Part shown: positions 42,990 to 51,551 of the stretch, one piece after another
Layout: every line of letters starts with the position of its first letter
How positions within the stretch are numbered: position 1 is the stretch's first letter
The notes under the pieces: model-generated
Databases searched by the model: none
Seen by the model: the letters and a program-made list of their open reading frames with translations, nothing else
Told to the model about the DNA's origin: nothing
Translations under genes and position numbers: made by a program
From: Antribacter gilvus
GTDB lineage: Bacteria > Actinomycetota > Actinomycetes > Actinomycetales > Cellulomonadaceae
NCBI RefSeq assembly: GCF_003946865.1
Contig: NZ_QXTH01000011.1
Location: 62,001-126,000 of the forward strand
Direction: 5' to 3'
DNA: 64,000 bases

Positions 42990-43009
42990 CTACCCTAACG
43001 TGAGGGTAG
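42990..43009. promoter_or_regulatory. MerR-type operator between sulP and merR genes
   Basis: CTACCCT (42990-42996) and AGGGTAG (43003-43009) are perfect 7-bp arms around AACGTG. MerR-family regulators bind such short dyads within long-spaced promoters. It is 36 nt upstream of the MerR start and about 164 nt upstream of the SulP start. Confidence 0.65.
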
Positions 43010-43044
43010 AGTTGGTCGTCGACCATCAGGGGGAGAATCCATCC

Positions 43045-43440
43045 ATGAACGAGCGCGAAGCGACCCTCGTCGGCGGGAGCACCATGCACATCGGTGCCGT
43101 GGCCGAACGCACCGGCCTGTCGCTGCGCACCCTGCGGCACTACGACGAGGTGGGGCTGCTGCGCCCCTCCGGCCGCAGCGACGGCGGGTTCCGTCTCTAC
43201 ACGGAGTCCGACGTGACCCGGCTGCTGCTCATCCGCCGCATGAAGCCCCTGGGATTCACGCTGGAGGAGATGAGCGACCTGCTGAGCCTGGTCGACCGGC
43301 TCGCAACGGGCGACCCGGACCCCGCGGAGACCCGGAAGCGGCTGAACTCCTACATCTCCCGGGCCGAGGAGCGGCGCGCCGACCTGGCCCGGAAGCTCGA
43401 CATGGCCGACGAGCTGATCGAGCTCCTGCGCGCCCGCTGA
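43045..43440 (+). CDS. MerR-family transcriptional regulator
   Basis: A 131-residue regulator. The N-terminal helix-turn-helix is MHIGAVAERTGLSLRTLRHYDEVGLLRPSGRSDGGFRLYTESDV, starting near residue 13, followed by the dimerisation coiled coil (RLNSYISRAEERRADLARKL). No C-terminal metal-ligand cysteines are present, so it is not a classical metal sensor. ATG at 43045 has GGGGGAG 9 nt upstream. Its divergent orientation to the SulP transporter and the shared palindrome suggest it controls that gene. The preceding AUG-free codons from 43000 are not used. Confidence 0.88.
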   Translation: MNEREATLVGGSTMHIGAVAERTGLSLRTLRHYDEVGLLRPSGRSDGGFRLYTESDVTRLLLIRRMKPLGFTLEEMSDLLSLVDRLATGDPDPAETRKRLNSYISRAEERRADLARKLDMADELIELLRAR

Positions 43441-43498
43441 CGTGCGTCGGCCGGATAATGGGGCGACCCCGCCCCCCGTCAGGCATAACGTCGAGCAG

Positions 43499-44299
43499 GT
43501 GACCAACGACGCGAACCTCGTCTCCCAGCACTCCAGCGGCAGCACAGCCGACGACCCGGCCGACGGCTGGTTCCCCGAGAGCATCGCCTATGACTACGAC
43601 GGCGACACCGGCGAGTTCGACCCGGCTGTGGTGGCCCGCACCGTGGGCGTCCTCGCGGACCTCGCCGGCAAGGGCCGGGCCCTCGAGCTTGCGGTCGGCA
43701 CGGGCCGCCTCGCGGCACCCCTCGCCGAACGCGGCGTGCCCGTCCACGGCATCGAGCTGTCCCGGGCGATGGCCGCGCGGATCGCCGGCAAGCCGGGCGC
43801 GGAGCGGGTCACCGTCACGATCGGCGACATGACCACGACCCGGGTGCCCGGCGAGTTCACGCTCGCCTACCTCGTCTTCAACACCATCAACAACGTCGTC
43901 ACGCAGGAGGGCCAGACCGCCTGCTTCGTCAACGCGGCGGCACACCTCGCGCCGGGTGGCACCTTCGTGGTCGAGGTGGGGGTGCCCGACCTCCGCCTCC
44001 TGCCGCCCGGCCAGGACACGGTGCCGTTCACCGTCGCCCCGGACAGCGAGGGCGGCGGCTACGTGGGCTTCGACCGGTACGACGTGGTGACGCAGTACTT
44101 CACCTCCAACCACGTGCGCGTCTCCCCGGAGGGCGCCGGCCGGTTCTGGTCCATCCCCTTCCGGTACGTGTGGCCCTCGGAGCTGGACCTCATGGCCAGG
44201 CTCGCGGGGATGCGCCTGCGGCACCGCTGGGCGGGCTGGGACCGGTCGCCGTTCACCGCGGAGAGTCGCAAGCACGTGTCGGTCTGGGAAAAGGCCTGA
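43499..44299 (+). CDS. Class I SAM-dependent methyltransferase
   Basis: A 266-residue cytosolic methyltransferase. Motif I is ALELAVGTGRLA (61-72), VPVHGIELSRAMAARI is motif II, and TLAYLVFNTINNVVTQE is the motif IV region. Acceptor unknown. The GTG at 43499 is 7 nt after TAACGT, giving a leaderless transcript; the earlier frame start at 43442 is rejected. It is followed 42 nt later by the arginine deiminase gene in the same direction. Confidence 0.85.
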   Translation: MTNDANLVSQHSSGSTADDPADGWFPESIAYDYDGDTGEFDPAVVARTVGVLADLAGKGRALELAVGTGRLAAPLAERGVPVHGIELSRAMAARIAGKPGAERVTVTIGDMTTTRVPGEFTLAYLVFNTINNVVTQEGQTACFVNAAAHLAPGGTFVVEVGVPDLRLLPPGQDTVPFTVAPDSEGGGYVGFDRYDVVTQYFTSNHVRVSPEGAGRFWSIPFRYVWPSELDLMARLAGMRLRHRWAGWDRSPFTAESRKHVSVWEKA

Positions 44300-44341
44300 C
44301 CCACCTGTTGCTACGGTCACCCGCACGGGGTCAAATGGGGT

Positions 44342-45616
44342 ATGCCGGACCGCATGACGCATGGGAACCTGCAGAACGGACGGCCGTCGTCGGGCCACGG
44401 GGTGTACTCGGAGGTGGGGCGCCTCCGCAAGGTGCTCGTGTGCCGGCCGGGGCTCGCGCACAGCCGCCTCACGCCCACCACCTCGGACGACCTGCTGTTC
44501 GACGACGTCCTGTGGGTGGACAAGGCGATCGAGCACCACGGGGAGTTCGTCGCGGACCTGAGGGCGCGCGGCACCGAGGTGGTGGAGCTCCACGAGCTGC
44601 TCACCGAGACCGTCCAGGTGCCGGGCGCGCGGGACTGGCTGCTCGACCGGAAGATCGTCCCCCGGCTCGTGGGCGCGGACCTGGTCGACGCGACGCGGGA
44701 GTTCCTCGAGGACCTGCCGCCCGAGACCCTCGTCGAGTACCTGGTAGGCGGTCTCGCCACGGAGGACGTCCCCGAGCTGCCGTCCGGCGGCCGGGCGCTG
44801 GCCGAGTACTCGCCGGACTACCGCGAGTACCTCATGCCGCCGCTGCCCAACACGCTCTACGCCCGCGACACCACCTGCTGGCTCCAGGGCGGCGTGACGC
44901 TCAACCCCCTCTTCTGGCCCGCCCGGCACGACGAGACCCTGCTGATGAAGGCGGTCTACGAGTTCCACCCGGAGTTCGTCGGCTCCAAGATCTGGTGGGG
45001 CGACCCCGAGCAGGACCACGGCCTCGAGACCCTCGAGGGCGGCGACGTCATGCCGGTGGGCAACGGCACCGTGCTCATGGGCATGAGCGAGCGCTCGTCA
45101 CGGCAGGCGATCACGCAGGTCGCGTCCGCCCTGTTCGCCCAGGGGGCGGCGGAGCGCGTCGTGGTGGCCGGGATGCCCAAGCTGCGGTCGGCCATGCACC
45201 TCGACACGGTGCTGACCTTCGTCGACGTCGACATCGCGCTGGTCTACCCGCGGATCGTCGAGTCGATCCACGCGATCACCCTCCGTCCGGGCGACGGGCC
45301 GGGCGGCCTCGACGTGACCGACGAGGGTCGCACGCCGTTCGTCGACGTCGTGGCCCGCTCCCTCGGGCTCGACTCCCTGCGCCTGGTCGAGACGGGCGGC
45401 GACGTGTTCGAGTCCGAGCGCCAGCAGTGGGACAGCGGCAACAACGCGCTCGCGGTCTCGCCAGGCGTCGTCTTCACCTACGACCGCAACACCACCACCA
45501 ACGGGCGGCTCCGCAAGGCGGGGATCGAGGTCCTGGAGATCAACGGCTCCGAGCTCGGCCGCGGCCGCGGCGGCGGGCACTGCATGACCTGCCCCATCGC
45601 GCGGGACCCGGTCTGA
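44342..45616 (+). CDS. arcA: Arginine deiminase
   Basis: A 424-residue enzyme hydrolysing arginine to citrulline and ammonium. The guanidino-group-modifying catalytic residues are present: GGDVM in [20 protein letters not shown] with the catalytic His, and the nucleophile Cys414 in [15 protein letters not shown]. It is the first enzyme of the arginine deiminase pathway, which yields ATP with ArcB and ArcC, but neither those genes nor an ArcD antiporter is in the window. ATG at 44342 has GGGG upstream. Regulation is not evident. Confidence 0.94.
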   Translation: MPDRMTHGNLQNGRPSSGHGVYSEVGRLRKVLVCRPGLAHSRLTPTTSDDLLFDDVLWVDKAIEHHGEFVADLRARGTEVVELHELLTETVQVPGARDWLLDRKIVPRLVGADLVDATREFLEDLPPETLVEYLVGGLATEDVPELPSGGRALAEYSPDYREYLMPPLPNTLYARDTTCWLQGGVTLNPLFWPARHDETLLMKAVYEFHPEFVGSKIWWGDPEQDHGLETLEGGDVMPVGNGTVLMGMSERSSRQAITQVASALFAQGAAERVVVAGMPKLRSAMHLDTVLTFVDVDIALVYPRIVESIHAITLRPGDGPGGLDVTDEGRTPFVDVVARSLGLDSLRLVETGGDVFESERQQWDSGNNALAVSPGVVFTYDRNTTTNGRLRKAGIEVLEINGSELGRGRGGGHCMTCPIARDPV

Positions 45617-45640
45617 GGGCCGCCGTCGTCGGGCCGAGAG

Positions 45641-46369
45641 CTACGTGCCCGAGGCGCGGCGGGCGCGGAGGCGGAACACCACGAGGGCCGCGCCCCCGAG
45701 GATCAGCGCGCCGGCGCCGAGCAGGAGCGGCAGGGCGGTCGCGCCCGTGCTGGCGAGCGGGCCGCCGGAGCCCTCGGCCACGGCCGGCGAGGCCGACGGG
45801 CTCGGGACCGCGGCGGACACGGGCGAGCCGCTCGCCGAGGGCGAGGCGCCGGACGCCGAGGGCGCGGCGGGCGTCGAGGCGAGGGGTGCGGGGTTCTCGG
45901 ACGGTGAGCCGCCCGCAGGCGTCTCCGGCTTCGGCGGAGCCGCGTTCGGGTCCGGCTTCGGCGACTCGCCGGCCGGGGGCGCGTCCGCGGGCACGTCCTC
46001 GGTGCAGACCGGCTCCTGGCCGCCCTCGCCGAAGTGCTCGTTGTAGGGGCCCACCTGCACCCAGGTGATGCAGTACGCGTCGGTACCGGTCAGGTCCTGC
46101 CACGGGAGGTACGACGTGCCCACGTACTTCGCCGACGGCTGGTTGTTCAGGGCCTCGATGTGCAGGTTCTTCTGGTGGGACTCACCGTCGACGGTGAACC
46201 TCACGTTGACGTGGTCGCCGCTCGCGAACGTGTCGCCGTCGGGGAGCGTGAGGCCTTGGGCCGTCACGGTATAGGGCGTCGGGTCGTCCGAGCCGCCGGG
46301 CGCCGCCACGGCGGCGGAGGCCGGGGCGAGGAGCAGGAGGGTCGCGAGCGCCACGGGCGCGGTACGCAT
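45641..46369 (-). CDS. Secreted LAxTG-anchored cell-wall protein
   Basis: A 242-residue exported protein. Signal peptide (MRTAPVALATLLLLAPASAAVAA), a beta-rich domain to about residue 125 with two cysteines, an extended Pro/Ser/Ala-rich stalk (126-203), then sorting signal LASTG (205-209), a hydrophobic helix (LPLLLGAGALILGGAALVVF) and a basic tail RLRARRASGT. LAxTG is the class E sortase recognition motif of actinobacteria. No sortase gene is present here, so anchoring relies on one elsewhere. The ATG is preceded by GAAAGGA. The domain's function is unknown. Confidence 0.85.
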   Translation of the reverse strand: MRTAPVALATLLLLAPASAAVAAPGGSDDPTPYTVTAQGLTLPDGDTFASGDHVNVRFTVDGESHQKNLHIEALNNQPSAKYVGTSYLPWQDLTGTDAYCITWVQVGPYNEHFGEGGQEPVCTEDVPADAPPAGESPKPDPNAAPPKPETPAGGSPSENPAPLASTPAAPSASGASPSASGSPVSAAVPSPSASPAVAEGSGGPLASTGATALPLLLGAGALILGGAALVVFRLRARRASGT

Positions 46370-46486
46370 GGGTGTCCTTTCGGGCAGGGGAGGTTCACCT
46401 GGTCCTGCATGCTAGGACATGGACATACGCCCGATTGACCGCGTATCGCTCGGTGGTCCTGGTGCGGGACCTGGCCCGTGGCGAGG

Positions 46487-47062
46487 TCAGGCGCGGCGCC
46501 TGCGGAGCGCCGCACGCACCGCGACGACGACGGCCGCGCCGCCCACGACCCAGGGTGCCGCGACGACCACGGGGTCGAGCACCAGGTGGCCCACGTCGGC
46601 TCGTCCCCGGCCCACCCGTGACGACCAGCCGTGGTGGGAGAGCTCGCTCCGGATCCCCGTCTCCGCGACGGGGTTGTCGGGACGCCCGGCGACGAGGGCG
46701 CTCAGGGTGCTCTCGACGACGTCGACCCGGTCGGCCAGGATCAGCAGCAGCCAGTGTGCGGCGCGGCCCTCGCTGAACCGGGCGTAGGAGTACCGGCGGA
46801 TCGCCCCCGAGACGCCCTTGAGCGGCACGGCGGTGCCGAAGACCGGGGTCAGCCGGGCGTGCTCGACGGAGCGCTCGCGCGGCCGCAGCTCGGGCTGCTG
46901 GTCCGGGACGTCCCAGTGGGCGCCCGTCGCGTCGGGGTCGAACCGCTCGCGCGGCACGGCCGGGCGGTCCGCCCGGTCCAGGTCGACTCCCCAGCCGGGG
47001 ATGCGCGCGCGGAGCTGCTCGGGCGTCTCCGGCAGCGGCGGCTTGTTTCTGGTGTAGGCCAT
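46487..47062 (-). CDS. Conserved hypothetical protein with C-terminal membrane anchor
   Basis: A 191-residue protein with no recognised domain. The N-terminal PETPEQLRARIPGWGVDLDRADRPAVPRE is a pattern I have seen in uncharacterised proteins beside zinc-dependent alcohol dehydrogenases. A single hydrophobic helix lies near 165-183 (LDPVVVAAPWVVGGAAVVVAV) before a short RRRR tail. The ATG has GGAGGAG upstream. It is 34 nt downstream of the dehydrogenase gene, same strand, and is likely co-transcribed. The role may be membrane tethering (inference). Confidence 0.6.
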   Translation of the reverse strand: MAYTRNKPPLPETPEQLRARIPGWGVDLDRADRPAVPRERFDPDATGAHWDVPDQQPELRPRERSVEHARLTPVFGTAVPLKGVSGAIRRYSYARFSEGRAAHWLLLILADRVDVVESTLSALVAGRPDNPVAETGIRSELSHHGWSSRVGRGRADVGHLVLDPVVVAAPWVVGGAAVVVAVRAALRRRRA

Positions 47063-47096
47063 GGGGGGCTCCTCCGGGTCGTGAGGGCGAACAGGG

Positions 47097-48236
47097 TCAG
47101 AGGACGACCAGCGGCTTGATGCAGCCGTCGAGCTTGGCCGAGAAGATGTGGTACCCCTCGGCGATGTGCTCGAGCGGGACCCGGTGGGTCACGATCTCGC
47201 TCGGCCTCAGGTGGCCGTTGCGGAGGTGCTCGAACAGGCGTGGCCACTGCCGCTTCACGTGGCACTGGTTCATCCGGAGCGTCAGCCCCTTGTTCATCGC
47301 GTCGCCGAACTTCACGGCGCTGAACATGGGTCCGTAGGCGCCCATGACGGACACGGTGCCGCCCTTGCGGGCCGCGTCGATGGCCCAGTTCAGCGCGACG
47401 GGGGAGCCGCCCTGGAGCTTCAGCTTGGCGGCGATGACGTGCTGGAGGAGGTTGCCGTCCGCCTCGGCGCCCACGGCGTCGATCACGACGTCGGCCCCCA
47501 GGTGGTCGGTGATCTTCTTGACGTGGACCACGATGTCGTCGTGCTCGGTGAAGTTGTACGTCTCCGCGAAGGCGAACTCCCGGGCCTTGGCGAGGCGGTA
47601 CTCGAGATGGTCGATCACGATGACGCGGCCCGCGCCCATCAGCCAGGCGGACCGTGCCGCGACGAGCCCCACGGGGCCGGCGCCGAGCACGAGGACCACG
47701 TCGCCCTCGTGGATGCTGCCGAGCTGCGCGCCGAAGTAGCCCGTGGCCACGGCGTCGGTCAGGAGGACGGCGTCCTCGTCGGCCATCCAGCCGGGGATCT
47801 TGCTGGGGCCCACGTCGGCGAACGGCACGCGCACGAGCTGCGCCTGCCCGCCGTCGTACCCGCCGGTGGTGTGGGAGTAGCCGTAGATGCCGCCCACGGC
47901 CGTGGCGTTCGGGTTCACGTTGTGGCAGTTCGCGTAGAGCCCCCGCGCGCAGAAGAAGCACGAGCCGCAGTAGATGTTGAACGGGACCATCACCCGGTCG
48001 CCCACCTGGAGGTTCTGCACGGACGGCCCCACCTCCTCGACCACGCCGATGAACTCGTGGCCGAACGTGGAGCCCACCCGGGTGTCCGGCATCAGGCCGT
48101 GGAACAGGTGCAGGTCCGATCCGCAGATCGCCGCGAGCTCGACCCGCACGATCGCGTCGTTCGGGTGCTCGATCCGAGGGGCGTCCTTCTCCTCGACGCG
48201 GACCCGGTACGGCCCGCGGTAGACCATGGCGTGCAC
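47097..48236 (-). CDS. Zinc-dependent alcohol dehydrogenase
   Basis: A 379-residue medium-chain dehydrogenase. Catalytic zinc ligands Cys38 (ICGSD), His60 and Glu61 (FGHEF) and structural zinc ligands Cys90, Cys93, Cys96 and Cys104 are all visible. VLGAGPVGLVAAR is the NAD(P) fold. The overall layout resembles formaldehyde/glutathione-independent or threonine-dehydrogenase-like ADHs. GTG at 48236 is used because GAGGGAG lies 5 nt upstream; an ATG three codons on is an alternative. It heads an apparent two-gene transcript with the anchored hypothetical protein, and is divergent from tctC. Confidence 0.88.
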   Translation of the reverse strand: MHAMVYRGPYRVRVEEKDAPRIEHPNDAIVRVELAAICGSDLHLFHGLMPDTRVGSTFGHEFIGVVEEVGPSVQNLQVGDRVMVPFNIYCGSCFFCARGLYANCHNVNPNATAVGGIYGYSHTTGGYDGGQAQLVRVPFADVGPSKIPGWMADEDAVLLTDAVATGYFGAQLGSIHEGDVVLVLGAGPVGLVAARSAWLMGAGRVIVIDHLEYRLAKAREFAFAETYNFTEHDDIVVHVKKITDHLGADVVIDAVGAEADGNLLQHVIAAKLKLQGGSPVALNWAIDAARKGGTVSVMGAYGPMFSAVKFGDAMNKGLTLRMNQCHVKRQWPRLFEHLRNGHLRPSEIVTHRVPLEHIAEGYHIFSAKLDGCIKPLVVL

Positions 48237-48426
48237 GGCGGCTCCCTCGACGGTTGGCGGAGGTTCGACCGCCCCAGGCTGACACCGCGGCCGGGCGCTC
48301 GCAGGGGCTCGTCGTGGAGAGCGCGCCAGGTCACTGTTCGACCACATGCGGCCAGGTCTGTGGCGGACGTCACATCGATGCGAGTAATGTCACGGTCTAC
48401 CGGATCGACGACGATCGGAGACCGCC

Positions 48427-49461
48427 ATGACACGCGTAGGACGCCGCAAGACCCCTGTGGCCGCCGTGACACTCCTCTTCCTCGGCCTCAGCCTGGCCGC
48501 CTGCGTGCCGGGCGGCGGCGGGGGCGGGGACGGGGGTGGTGGAGAGGGCGACGGAGGCTCCGCCTTCCCGGAGGACGACATCGAGATCATCGTGCCCTTC
48601 GCCGCGGGCGGCCCGACCGACACGGTCACCCGCATGATCGCCGACCCGATGAGCGAGAGCCTCGGGGTCCAGATCGTGGTCCAGAACATCGAGGGCGCGG
48701 GCGGCACGGTCGCCGCGGGGCAGGCGGCCACCGCCGCCCCCGACGGGTACACGGTCCTCATGCACCACATCGGCATGTCGACGGCGCCGACCCTGTACCC
48801 GGACCTGCCCTACGACCCGCTCGCCGACTTCCAGACGGTCGGCCTCGTCACCGAGGTGCCGATGACGATCATCGCGCGCAAGGACTTCGAGCCCACCACC
48901 GTGGACGAGCTCATCGCCTACGTGCAGGAGAACCAGGACACCGTGACGCTGGCGCACGCGGGCGTGGGGTCGGCGTCGAACCTCTGCGGGCTGCTGCTCC
49001 AGGACGCCATGGGCGTCAAGGTCCAGGAGGTGCCCTACGACGGCACCGGCCCGGCCATGGCCGACCTGGTCGGCGGCCAGGTCGACTTCATGTGCGACCA
49101 GACCACCAACACCACGGGCCAGATCTCCGCCGGCGAGGTGAAGGCCTACGCCGTCACCACGCCGGAACGCGTGGAGAGCCTGCCTGACCTGCCCACCACG
49201 GCGGAGGAAGGGCTGCCCGACCTCGAGGTCACCGTCTGGCACGGCCTGTACGTCCCGACCGGCACGCCCGACGACGTCGTCGCGACCCTCACGGAGGCGC
49301 TCCAGGCGGCCCTGCAGGACGAGGGCGTCATCGACCAGATGGCCGACCTCGGCACCGCCCCCGTCGAGACCGACCGGGCCACGCCCGAGGAGCACACCAG
49401 CCTGCTCGAGGAGCAGATCGGCGCCTGGGAAGAGGTCATCACCGCGAGCCAGGGAGGCTGA
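48427..49461 (+). CDS. tctC: Tripartite tricarboxylate transporter substrate-binding lipoprotein
   Basis: A 344-residue binding protein of the Bug/TctC family. The lipobox LAAC gives Cys26, followed by a Gly-rich spacer. IEIIVPFAAGGPTDTVTRMIADP is the Bug signature, and the core has the tricarboxylate-binding VPYDGTGPAMADLVGGQVD segment. It captures a carboxylate outside the membrane for TctAB. The ATG has GGAGACCG upstream. An imperfect inverted repeat (GGTCTACCGGATCG / CGATCGGAGACC) covers the ribosome site and could affect translation. It leads the tctCBA operon; no TctDE two-component system is present. Confidence 0.92.
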   Translation: MTRVGRRKTPVAAVTLLFLGLSLAACVPGGGGGGDGGGGEGDGGSAFPEDDIEIIVPFAAGGPTDTVTRMIADPMSESLGVQIVVQNIEGAGGTVAAGQAATAAPDGYTVLMHHIGMSTAPTLYPDLPYDPLADFQTVGLVTEVPMTIIARKDFEPTTVDELIAYVQENQDTVTLAHAGVGSASNLCGLLLQDAMGVKVQEVPYDGTGPAMADLVGGQVDFMCDQTTNTTGQISAGEVKAYAVTTPERVESLPDLPTTAEEGLPDLEVTVWHGLYVPTGTPDDVVATLTEALQAALQDEGVIDQMADLGTAPVETDRATPEEHTSLLEEQIGAWEEVITASQGG

Positions 49462-49462
49462 G

Positions 49463-50029
49463 ATCTCCCGGCTCAGGCCCCGCTCCACAGCCGACCTGGT
49501 AGCGGGGGTGGTGTTCGTCGCGCTCGGCGCGGCCTTCGCGATCGGGTCCCTGGCGTACGACGTCGGCTCGCTCCTCGCCATGGGACCGGGGTACGTGCCG
49601 CTCGCACTCGGCGGACTGCTCGTCGCCCTCGGCGCCGCGACGGTCGTCAAGGCGTACGTCGCCCCGGGCGTGCCCGCCGACGTCGTCGTGTCCGACGCCG
49701 TCGTACCGGACGCCGTCGTACCCGACGCGACCGGCGGCGACGTGCCCGTCCAGGAGGACTCCGGCGACGACCGGCCGCTCGCCGGGCTGCGCTGGCGTCC
49801 CCTGCTGCTCGTGACCGCGGCCGTCGCGTTCTTCGCGTACACGGTGGACGGCCTCGGGCTGCTGCCCGCGGCGTTCGGCGCCGGCCTCCTGGCCGCGTTC
49901 GCGGACAGCGGCACCCGCTGGCACCGGGCGCTGCTGATCGCGGTATGCCTCACCGTCGCGAGCTACGTCATCTTCGTCCTGCTGCTGCAGCTCCGGCTGT
50001 CGCTGCTCGGCGGCTGGCTCGGGGGGTAG
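49463..50029 (+). CDS. tctB: Tripartite tricarboxylate transporter small membrane subunit, apparent ATC start
   Basis: A 188-residue TctB-like protein with four helices (about residues 13-35, 40-60, 110-130, 145-182) and an acidic, Val/Asp-rich loop between. The frame is closed upstream only by tctC codons. With a GTG start at 49508 the protein would lose its RPRSTADLVAGVV N-terminus, which the family normally has. AGGGAGG lies 5 nt before an in-frame ATC at 49463, which I take as the probable start; this is a recognised but rare bacterial initiation codon. A sequencing error is also possible. It starts 1 nt after the tctC stop and 3 nt precede tctA. Confidence 0.75.
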   Translation: MSRLRPRSTADLVAGVVFVALGAAFAIGSLAYDVGSLLAMGPGYVPLALGGLLVALGAATVVKAYVAPGVPADVVVSDAVVPDAVVPDATGGDVPVQEDSGDDRPLAGLRWRPLLLVTAAVAFFAYTVDGLGLLPAAFGAGLLAAFADSGTRWHRALLIAVCLTVASYVIFVLLLQLRLSLLGGWLGG

Positions 50030-50032
50030 CGC

Positions 50033-51541
50033 ATGGACCTCCTCGACAACCTCGCCCTCGGCTTCAGCACCGCGCTGCAGTGGCAGAACGTGCTGTTCTG
50101 CCTCGCCGGGGTGGCCCTCGGGACGGCGGTGGGCGTGCTGCCCGGCATCGGCCCCACCGCGGCCATCGCCATGCTGCTGCCGATCACGTTCGGGTTCGAC
50201 GACCCGACGTCGGCCCTGATCATGCTGGCCGGCATCTACTACGGCGCCCAGTACGGCGGCTCCACCACAGCGATCCTGCTCAACCTGCCGGGGGAGTCGT
50301 CCGCGGCGGTGACGGCGATCGACGGACACCAGATGGCGCGTTCGGGGCAGGCGGGGACGGCGCTCGCGGTCGCCGCCATCGGCTCGTTCGTGGCCGGGAC
50401 CGTCGCGACGGTGGTGCTCGCCGTGGCCGCCCCGCCGCTCGCCCGGGCCGCGCTCAGCTTCGGGGCCGCCGAGTACTTCGCGCTCGTGGTGCTGGGGCTC
50501 ATCGCGTCCATCGCGCTCGCCAGCGGCTCCACGCTCAAGGCGCTCGCCATGATCGTGCTCGGCATCCTGCTCGGCCTCGTGGGCCAGGACCTGTACACGG
50601 GCGTGCCGCGATTCACGTTCGGGCTGCGTGAGCTGTACGGCGGTCTGAACTTCGTGTCCGTCGCCGTCGGGGTGTTCGGCGTGGCCGAGATCCTGCGCAA
50701 CCTGCACGACCCCCGCACCCGGCGGCGCATCGTCTCCCGCGTCACGAACATCTGGCCCTCGCGTGCGGACCTGCGCCGGATCACCTGGCCCGTGCTGCGG
50801 GCCACCGGGCTGGGATCGGCGCTCGGCGTGCTGCCCGGCGGCGGGCACGTGCTCGCCTCCTACGCGTCGTACGCCGTGGAGAAGCGGATCTCGAAGCACC
50901 CCGAGCGGTTCGGCCACGGGGCGATCGAGGGGGTCGCCGGGCCGGAGTCGGCGAACAACGCGGCGGCGCAGACGTCGTTCATCCCGCTGCTCACGCTCGG
51001 CCTGCCCGCCCACCCCGTCATGGCGCTCATGGTGGGCGCGTTCATCATCCAGGGCATCACCCCCGGCCCCGACGTCATGACCGACCAGCCCGAGCTCGTG
51101 TGGGGGCTCATCGCCTCGATGTGGGTCGGCAACGTGCTGCTCGTGCTGCTCAATCTGCCGCTCATCGGCCTGTGGGTGCGGATGCTGCGCGTCCCGTACT
51201 CCGTGCTGTTCCCCACCATCGTGGTCTTCGCCTGCATCGGCACGTACTCGCTGGGCCAGAACCCGTACCACGTGCTGGCCGTGGCGTTCTTCGGGATCCT
51301 CGGGTTCGTGCTGGTCCGCTGCGGGTGCGAGCCCGCGCCGCTCCTGCTCGGCTTCGTCCTGGGGCCGCTGCTCGAGGACAACCTGCGGCGCGCGCTCCTC
51401 ATCTCGCACGGCGACCCGTCGGTGTTCGTCACGCGGCCGATCTCCGCGGTGCTGCTGGCGCTCGCCGTCGTGGCGCTGGTGGTGGCGGTGCTGCCGTCGA
51501 TCCGGCGCAAGCGCGAGGTGGTGTTCGCGGAGGACGAGTGA
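50033..51541 (+). CDS. tctA: Tripartite tricarboxylate transporter large membrane subunit
   Basis: A 502-residue integral membrane protein with 10-12 helices. The signature GTAVGVLPGIGPTAAIAMLLP (approximately 31-50) and the second LPGGGHVLASYASYAVEKR near 267 mark the two halves of TctA. It uses an ion gradient to import the substrate presented by TctC. It starts 3 nt after tctB and is the last gene of the operon, since a convergent TSUP gene begins 10 nt beyond its stop. Confidence 0.94.
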   Translation: MDLLDNLALGFSTALQWQNVLFCLAGVALGTAVGVLPGIGPTAAIAMLLPITFGFDDPTSALIMLAGIYYGAQYGGSTTAILLNLPGESSAAVTAIDGHQMARSGQAGTALAVAAIGSFVAGTVATVVLAVAAPPLARAALSFGAAEYFALVVLGLIASIALASGSTLKALAMIVLGILLGLVGQDLYTGVPRFTFGLRELYGGLNFVSVAVGVFGVAEILRNLHDPRTRRRIVSRVTNIWPSRADLRRITWPVLRATGLGSALGVLPGGGHVLASYASYAVEKRISKHPERFGHGAIEGVAGPESANNAAAQTSFIPLLTLGLPAHPVMALMVGAFIIQGITPGPDVMTDQPELVWGLIASMWVGNVLLVLLNLPLIGLWVRMLRVPYSVLFPTIVVFACIGTYSLGQNPYHVLAVAFFGILGFVLVRCGCEPAPLLLGFVLGPLLEDNLRRALLISHGDPSVFVTRPISAVLLALAVVALVVAVLPSIRRKREVVFAEDE

Positions 51542-51551
51542 GCGGGCAGAG

